Origin: Prorocentrum cordatum
Lineage: Eukaryota > Sar > Dinophyceae > Prorocentrales > Prorocentraceae
Reading direction: 5' to 3'
NCBI GenBank assembly: GCA_963575745.1
Contig: CAUYUJ010017891.1
Coordinates: 116,382 to 180,381, forward strand
Length of the DNA stretch: 64,000 bases
Positions 57,661 to 64,000 of this stretch are shown here, in pieces; the first letter of the stretch is position 1; every line of letters begins with the position of its first letter. Both the position numbers and the translations under genes were made by a program. A model generated the notes under the pieces. It was not told the DNA's origin. It saw nothing but the letters and a program-made list of their open reading frames with translations, and searched no databases.

Positions 57661-57875
57661 GTGCCTGCTTTTCTTTGGATTCGGGCAAGTTTACTTGCGT
57701 GGGCGGGGGGGGGGGGCTGAGTCTGACGCAAGCCGAAAACAATTCGACGCGCGGCAATCACGCAAGTCGAGGGGCACATGCACGCTCGCGTTCGACTGAA
57801 GAGGGGCGAGGGGGGAGAGGGGGGGTGCGAACGCCATGCAAGTAAGCTTGCCTGGATCTAAAGAAAAACAGGCTC
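57659..57875. repeat. Inverted repeat with about 45-bp arms
   Basis: The left arm (57659-57705, with CTTTTCTTTGGATTCGGGCA and AGTTTACTTGCGTGGGC) pairs with the right arm (about 57830-57875, with GCCATGCAAGTAAGCTTGCC and TGGATCTAAAGAAAAACAGG). The loop is about 120 bases. It looks like a small non-autonomous element or a folded-back intron. Confidence 0.65.
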
Positions 57876-58179
57876 TTGGAGGCTTCGCGGGCCGCGCTGG
57901 GGCGATCCTGGAAGCCTCCTGGGCGGGCCGCCCTGGGGCGCCGGCGAGCCGAGAAGGCGAGGGCGCCAACGATTTCAGAAACGCGAGGCGAATTCGCATT
58001 TCTTGACGCTTCGCGCAACCCCACCAGCGGCCCGGACACCCTGTTCGCCGCCTGCGCTCTTCGCTCGCGGCCGCGACCCCCCAAAAAAAAACGCCAGCCC
58101 ATCCAGAAGCGACGTCCAGAGGAATTGCCTCGATCCAAAAAATGGGCAGCGAGCAGAGGAAGGGCCCCCAGTGGATGCC

Positions 58180-58790
58180 TCTTGGAGCGTCTCGGGGGCC
58201 TCTTGGCAGTTCCGGAATCCTCTTAGAGCGTCCTGGGTGATTGGGGGAGCCTCTTGGGGGGCCTCTTGGGGGTTTCCCGGGGGCCTCTTGGAGGCCTCTT
58301 GAAGCGCTCTTGGGAGCCTCGGGGGCGCGATTGCCCTCCTTGGGCCATCTTGGAGCCATCTTGCGGCTTCGGAATACCATCGTAAACGAAATGGCGAGAA
58401 AGCCAACACACATGTTATTTTCCTAAGATTTTGGAAGGATGTTAGCCTCTTCGGGGCCTCCTGGGGGAGCTCTTTGGACACTTGGAGCCGTCTTGGAGCG
58501 GTCTTGGGGCTTCTTGGAACATCGTGGGGGCCATCTTGAGGCATATCGGGATGTCTTGAGACACCTTGGAGGTCATCTTGGGCCCTCCCAGGCGCTCCTG
58601 GAATCACCTCAAGCAGCGCCCCCTTCCCCCGGGAGGCCAAACTGTGGCCAAAACCTTAGTGCAGCCAGTGATTTTGGCATTCTTGCCGAGGCCTCTTGGA
58701 GCGTCTTCGGTGCCTTCGCGTGGCCTTCGCGTGGCCTCTTGGGGGTCTCTTGGGAGCCTCTTGGGGGTGCTGAATTGCGAATAGGGGTTT
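58180..58790 (+). repeat. TCTTGGGGGCC-type dispersed repeat
   Basis: About 20 loose copies of CTCTTGGGGGCCTC/CATCTTGGAGC units. No gene is supported in 57362-58860. Confidence 0.7.
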
Positions 58791-58917
58791 TCGTTTAGGT
58801 GTTGGGTCTGGAACCCTCTGGGGGAGGCCCCAACGAACGTGTTCGTGAACAAACTAGGGCCGTAGAGCATGTCCAGGCCCCGTCGCCACCGCTACGGCCA
58901 CTTCCAGAATTTTACCG

Positions 58918-59202
58918 ACGTTTCCTCCTCCTCCCTTCTCCTCCCCCTCCTCCGCCTCCTCCTCCTCCTCCTTGCCGTCCTCCTCCTCCTCCTCCTCCTC
59001 CTCCTCCTCCTCCTCCTTGTCCTCCTCGTCGGCCTCCTTCTCCTCTTCCTCCTCCTCGTCCCTCCTCCTCCTCCTCCTCCTCCTCCGCCGCCGTTCGTCG
59101 TCGTCGTGGTCTTCGTTGTCGCCGCCGCCGCCGTCAGCGCCGACGCCATCGTCATTGTCGTCGCCGTCGCCGCCGTCGTCGCCGTCATCGTCGCGGCCGT
59201 GG

Positions 59203-59250
<48 letters not shown>
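58918..59250 (+). repeat. (CTC)n followed by (GTC)n microsatellites
   Basis: CTC/CCT repeats to about 59093, then CGTCGTCGT and GCCGCC repeats. Long Arg-, Val- or Ser-rich ORFs here are repeat translations. Confidence 0.9.
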
Positions 59251-59251
<1 letters not shown>

Positions 59252-59379
59252 GATCCGCAGTATTCGCTGGAATCCTTGAGAAGGCCCCAAGATCTTAAGG
59301 ATCGTCTGAGAAGCCTCAGGAGCCTCAGGAGCCCCAAGTTGGGGCCCCAAGGGGCCTCAGAAGCCTTTTAAGTGTTCTC

Positions 59380-59427
<48 letters not shown>

Positions 59428-59462
59428 AAGACAGAGAAAGAGACAGAAAGAGAGGGAGACAA
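59380..59462 (+). repeat. (GA)n microsatellite
   Basis: A pure GA array, then GACAGAGAAA units. The stretch 59463-59799 has no supported gene. Confidence 0.9.
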
Positions 59463-59799
59463 CGTAAGATAACAGTATGAGCACTCCACACGAAGCATAA
59501 AAAGAGACGTGGGCCCTTATGGTGTGGCCGTCCCAAGGCAGGGAAGTGGACGAGAGCTGGATAACTATGTGGCCGCATGTCCTTCCAGAGCTTGGCCCAA
59601 CGTGGACGGACGCGCTGGCCAGTGGCTTTCCGCGCGAGTATCCAGAACGTGGACTCCGCGCGTTCCGTATGTGAATGGACTCCAGAAGGGCCGCGGAAGC
59701 CGGATGAAGGCCAAGCGGAAAGTGCAGGAACTGAGTGAGTGAAATAGGTTGGCGGAAACGGCGGAAGTGATAGTGAATCTTGCCATGCGGAGTCGGTCT

Positions 59800-59820
59800 G
59801 AATAGCCGTTTTGGCCCAAT
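59800..59820 (+). other. Decayed DinoSL relict touching a start codon
   Basis: TAGCCGTTTTGGCCCAA (59803-59819) matches the leader body TAGCCATTTTGGCTCAA except for two transitions. The ATG of the next gene follows one base later, at 59821. Confidence 0.6.
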
Positions 59821-61423
59821 ATGGAATCTTTCATCGTGCTGCTCAGCACCCGACACCGGACGGGACGAGGTCCTGATAGGTCTCATGTGCGCTGGTCGCT
59901 TCCAGAAAGCTGTGGGCCACAAATGAGATCAATAGGCAGTATTTCAAAAACGTCGGCGGAATTTTTGCGGACAAGGCTCCGCTCATCCACGCTCTTGTCA
60001 GGTTTCGCCGACGACATTCACCAGGCTATGCAGGGTAGTGGGTCTGCAAAGATAGTTGGGGCGGCACTACTTCGTTTGGACCCGAGCAGGACGGCCCAGT
60101 ATCATGATACAGTTGGCATGGACAGCGTGTGGTTTGATCCGGAGGGTCCCAGCTGGCAGCGCGCACACTGGCAAGTATTGGCTGCCGCACCTTTTGGAAC
60201 AGGAGTGGTGGCAATTCCAGACCTGGACCTGCATGTTCTGCGGTGGAATTGGTTCAAGCCGAGTGACGTGACTATACAGAGGTGCCGTGAAAGTATGGAC
60301 GAAGTTGCACGGAATTGGCGACAGTGCGGCATCTTTGATGGCACGTTGAAGCATGATGAAGTGATTGTTTGCAGTTTACCCCCTGTTCTGGCGCACATGG
60401 TGGCGGGTGGTCTGATTGATTCGATTTCTTCCAGCTTGAGCCGCCGATCAGACCATCAACTTAAGCCACTTCGGCCGTTGCGCAAACTTCGACGCACCAT
60501 CGTCCGCCCAGATGGCGACCAAGAGTTAGTCTTCAATTCAGCTGCATTTCAAGCACTGGCACATGCATTGGGCAATGTTGCGAGAGACGGCATCAGCGAT
60601 GACCTGGAGCAGCGCCAAGAGACGCATGACGAACTCGAGCGTTTCCGCCAGTGGGCGCTTCGTTGCTCGCACACGCTCTCGAAACAGAATATGCTTGCAC
60701 ACAGAGTGGAAAAGGGCGGCAAACGTGCCAGGCTTTGTCACCTTCGAGTTGGGGCAGCTGGAGTCGACGAGCATCATGGACGCTTCACCAGTTGGTTCGT
60801 TCTGCACTCAGTCCTCACATGCAGCCAGCTTTTGCACGATAGGGACTTGAACAAGGTTTTCAAGATGGCTGTGCGAACGTTTTTTCCTCGCGAACTCTCC
60901 AAGTCACTCGAGGAAATGGTTGAGGGTATGCCCGTGCCCGACGCGTCGCAGCTTTCCAGGTGGAGGATCATGGTGGACGCAGCTTACATGTTGAAACAAC
61001 GGGGCATGCACCTTCCTCTCATGGAGTGCGACTGCGTGGTTTTCATGCTCTCGGACAGCTCGCCGCAAGGCACCAGAGAGAAATAACAACGCAATGCTGT
61101 GAGGTTGCCATGCCCTCCTCCCCCCTTCTTCTCCGTGGAGCTCGCATGGGGAGGGTGGATGGGGGCCTCGGAGGGGGGAAAGAGACGGTGGGTGGAGGGT
61201 TCGGGTACTTCACCTCGTTGCGTCCGTTCCCCCGCTCAGACTACGATGATGATGGTTACGATGCTGATGGTGTTGATGATGATAATGCTGATGATGTTGA
61301 TGATGATGACGATCATGGAAGATGATGATGGTAATGATGATGATGATGGTGATGGCGATGATGATGAACATATGATGACGATGATGATGATGGTGATGGT
61401 GATGATGGTGATGGTGATGATGG

Positions 61424-61492
<69 letters not shown>

Positions 61493-64000
61493 CCAGAGGG
61501 GGCCATATTGTGAGGATGTCTCGAACGGATCGCTGGCTTCAGCACTCCTAAGGGGGGGCCGCCAAGGGTATCTCACGGCCTCCATTCGCGCCAAGATTGC
61601 GGGGGGGTCTCGAGCGGTTTGCCAGTTGGCATGCTCAATATTCTCCGCGGTCGGAGCAGATGCTGAGGATGTCTCGAGCGAGGCGCTCGTTTTCACCCCC
61701 AAGCGGGAGCAGAAGTTGAGGATGTCTCGATCGGTTTGCCTGTTTTGGTGGCCAGACTGGTGGGCACGGATCCTCCCCAGGATGCCACAGGAGGCTCCAG
61801 CAGGCTCCAGGAGGCAACAGGAGGTTCCAGGAGGCCACAACAAGATTCAAGAGGCCACAGTATGCCCCAGGATGCTCCAGGAGGCCCCCAGAAGCTCCAG
61901 GCCTCAGGAGGCTCCAAGATGCTCCCAGACCGTCAATACCCACGGCCGTGAAGATTCGACAATTTTTGCGCTTGGACACTCGCGGCGGACAGGTCCACGC
62001 TAGTAGATGCACATATGGGGATCTCCACGCAGTGAATCATTTCTTTGTTTGGCAAGGCGGGCGTGATTGGTTGATGACAGAGTCGCACATTTGGTTCGGG
62101 GACATGGCGGACCTGCACGCGTCGATGTGCGAACTTATCGACACGCTCAACTTTTTCAGACAAGAGTCGGACAGTGCGATCATCACCGACTCCATGGCCG
62201 AGCGCGTGAGCGAGCTGTTGAACAGGGTGAAGGAGGCGCGCGTGGCAGAGAGGTCCCCTCCAGCGGGGCTCGGATATCGAAATACAAACGCTACTCATAA
62301 GGCCGCTGCCTTGGCGCACCAATTATTTTTATTGAACGGTTCTTTCATGCAACATTGGGTTCGCCGCATTCTGAGCTTCACCACAGACTTTGGCGTTGAA
62401 GCTGGGCTCGGGAAGATGAAGCATCGCTTGGATGTACTCTGCCCTCGCGCCGTGAAGCTCGAGTTCGAGGCTGACAACGCTGGCGACGGGATTCCCGACG
62501 GGATGGGGGACGACGGCCAGTCAGGCGACGAAGCGATCAATCCGCTGAAGTTTGATTTGACCCCCACGTTGCAAGTTCCTGGGAGCCTCCGCATACTCCA
62601 CAACATCTCCAAGGATGTCACGGAGAGCATGACAATTTTTGGAAGAATGAAACCAGGCATGAAAGCTCTCGCGAACTTCCTTAAGGAGAAACATCTCAGA
62701 GAAGCGCTCGTTGCAACATGTTTCAGTTCGCCAGCGTCGAGGCCGGTTGCTTGTCGGTTCAGAACCTTCGAATCAAAACTATTGCACTGGAGATGGATGA
62801 GCGCCTCGGATTTCATCGCAGAGATAGAGCCCCTAGAGCGCTGCATTCGCAGATTTTGGAACACGAGGCAGTTTCTGCAGCACCGGGCGTCTGGTGGGAC
62901 ACGGGCAGACGAGAACGGTGAAAAGGACGGCGAGTCTTTCGGATCCAAGCTACACAGTTTCGCAGAGGCTGTAGCCAATGAAGAACTGTGGAGCTACATG
63001 GGCATGCTCCGCTTGCTGATGACTACTTTGAACCACTTGAACTATTGGGTGCAGGGATGTCCTTGCCACGTTAGTCCAGAATCCGCTGACGGCGACCTGT
63101 ATTGGGATGTACCTGATATTTGCGTGAGGTGCGACTGCCCCCTGCGCGGCCGCCGTGCCCCTGAGATGGCTCAAGGTTGTCTTTCGACTTTCTTGCAGGA
63201 GTGTCAGAACACGTTCGGGATGAACTTACTTGAAATAACTGCCCCACTGAGATCCGCGGCTGCCCGCGCACGAATCCAGGATGACTTCGCAGAGGGCGTC
63301 AGGCATTTAAATTTTATGATGGCTTTGAAGTTTGGCTTCTGGACGACCTTGCCTTGCGCGCTGTGTGGGGTAGCCCATGCGAAGGAGGCCATCGCCAGGG
63401 AAGCTGCCATCTCTTGTCTGGGTTTGTATGCACGCGAGGCCGACCGCGAGACGCACTATGTGACTCGCAAATTCTTGGAGCATGGGTCTCGGTTGCGGGA
63501 ATTACTGGAGTTGTTTGCCGCTGGCACTTCTTTAGATGATCCTCAGCTCGTGGAACTTCGGTCGCAGTTGTGCGGCTTGGCTTTGGTCCCCATCATCGAG
63601 CGGAGCGTCGAAGGCCTCCATGCGCTGGTTCAGAAAGCCACGAGTAAGGCCCGCCACCATAGTGGAGCTTACGTAAGCCAGGCGCTCAGGATCCCAGAGA
63701 TGTTCAAGCTCTTTGACCATGATCCAGACATGGTGATGGGCATTGTCAACAATATCGAAAAGTGCAGATCGCCTCACTGGGTTGCCACGCATTTAGGACT
63801 GCGTCGCCACGCTGCTTTCGAGGAGTACGCGACGGGAGAGATACCGCATCCTCTACTTGACAGCGTCGTTTACAGGCTTGACTCCACATCGCAATTCGCC
63901 GACCTGAAATTGGCGAGCTTGGGGGGTGGCGCGCCGCCAGGCAGGCCCGCGCCAGTGGGCAGGCCGCGGGAATCCGAGTCGAATGTGTTGCAGGCGGCTG
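59821..64000 (+). CDS. Large dinoflagellate protein of unknown function, 3' truncated by window
   Basis: Exon 1 is 59821-61069 and exon 2 is 62057 to beyond 64000, still open at the end. They join across a GC-AG intron to give LSDSSPQ-GGRDWLMTESHIW in frame. Recognisable stretches are SRWRIMVDAAYMLKQRG, THKAAALAHQLFLLNG, ILSFTTDFGVEAGLGKMKHR, SLRILHNISKDVTESM, WSYMGMLRLLMTTLNHLNYW, VRCDCPLRGRRAPEMAQG and ALCGVAHAKEAIA. I recall this series from a very multicopy family of long dinoflagellate proteins with no known function. CPC, CDCP and CALC are possible metal-binding points. The relict leader at the start suggests a retrocopy, but the intron must then have been gained afterwards. No stop or frameshift was seen. 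Confidence 0.65.
61240..61490 (+). repeat. (GAT)n microsatellite in intron
   Basis: A GATGATGATG array. The poly-Met, poly-Asp and poly-His ORFs are repeat translations. Confidence 0.9.
61780..61915 (-). repeat. CCAGGAGGC repeat in intron
   Basis: About ten CAGGAGGC(C/T)(C/A)CAG units, reading as GGCCTCCTGG-type units on the minus strand. It is related to the TCTTGGGGGCCTC repeats elsewhere in the window. Confidence 0.65.

Larger units (their letters stand above)
61070..62056 (+). other. 987-bp GC-AG intron with AAGGC border repeats
   Basis: Exon ...CCGCAAG|GCACCAG and ...TTTGGCAAG|GCGGGCG. AAGGC stands at both ends and the splice keeps frame. GC-AG introns with short direct repeats at the borders are known from dinoflagellates. 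The inside holds (GAT)n and CCAGGAGGC repeats. Confidence 0.65.

Noticed and set aside
58799-59371. Pro/Arg-rich protein of 190 residues
   Set aside because: It is a translation of the (CTC)n and (GTC)n arrays.

Overview
The window reads as nuclear DNA of a dinoflagellate. The evidence is a visibly GC-rich composition, genes broken by introns full of simple repeats, introns with GC-AG or GT-AG ends flanked by short direct repeats, two relicts of the dinoflagellate trans-spliced leader (DinoSL) in front of ORFs, and several multicopy protein families that I recall only from dinoflagellate genomes. The richness in GC and in (GAT)n, (CT)n and TCTTGGGGGCCTC-type repeats makes me think of a Prorocentrum-like species, but that is a guess. 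All supported genes lie on the plus strand. Nearly all long minus-strand ORFs are translations of simple repeats.

Layout. (1) 1-7503: three small same-strand host-type genes (ends at 2529, 5652 and 7503) with introns of GAT, CAA and CTC repeats; the third holds a lysine-rich domain I believe is common in dinoflagellates. (2) 8.7-13.35 kb: a decayed multi-exon gene of a dinoflagellate repeat family, followed without an intervening stop by a cytosine-5-methyltransferase-like gene; the introns carry inverted-repeat arms. (3) 13.4-16.4 kb: minisatellites, CA repeats and a few orphan exons. (4) 16.4-36.4 kb: a 20-kb block with a Helitron-like Rep/helicase (two frameshifts), an unrecognised broken gene, an RPA-like OB-fold protein, a protein with two copies of an unknown domain, and an exonuclease-endonuclease-phosphatase (EEP) protein in several frames. 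The block is stitched together by about 45 copies of a 17-bp motif, GGTGCTTCTCAGCCTGC, all in one orientation. Inside ORFs it reads GA(S/P)QPA; between genes it forms clusters followed by related tandem repeats. (5) 36.9-38.15 kb: minisatellites and a (CT)n tract. (6) 38.15-54.36 kb: a very long LINE-type retrotransposon (ORF1, an accessory region with an ADP-ribosyltransferase-like domain, then EEP endonuclease, reverse transcriptase, zinc knuckle and RNase H), lying between two (CT)n tracts and carrying a different short motif, GGCGGCTTCAGCCCCGC. (7) 54.4-59.8 kb: repeats plus a small ORF after a DinoSL relict and a broken coiled-coil ORF. (8) 59.8 kb to the end: a large gene of a dinoflagellate family of unknown function, preceded by a decayed DinoSL relict, with one 987-bp GC-AG intron and a second exon that runs off the window.

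How the parts relate. A Rep/helicase, an RPA-like protein and an EEP endonuclease in one 20-kb, single-strand, motif-sharing block are the parts expected of a Helentron/Helitron-like rolling-circle element, so the block may be one giant mobile element or a nest of related ones. The LINE and the retroposed genes show that RNA-mediated copying has also shaped the region. Most element ORFs are broken by single-base indels rather than stop codons, which fits recent decay or long-read assembly error. No rRNA, tRNA or CRISPR array was found. Exon borders are approximate unless stated as exact.
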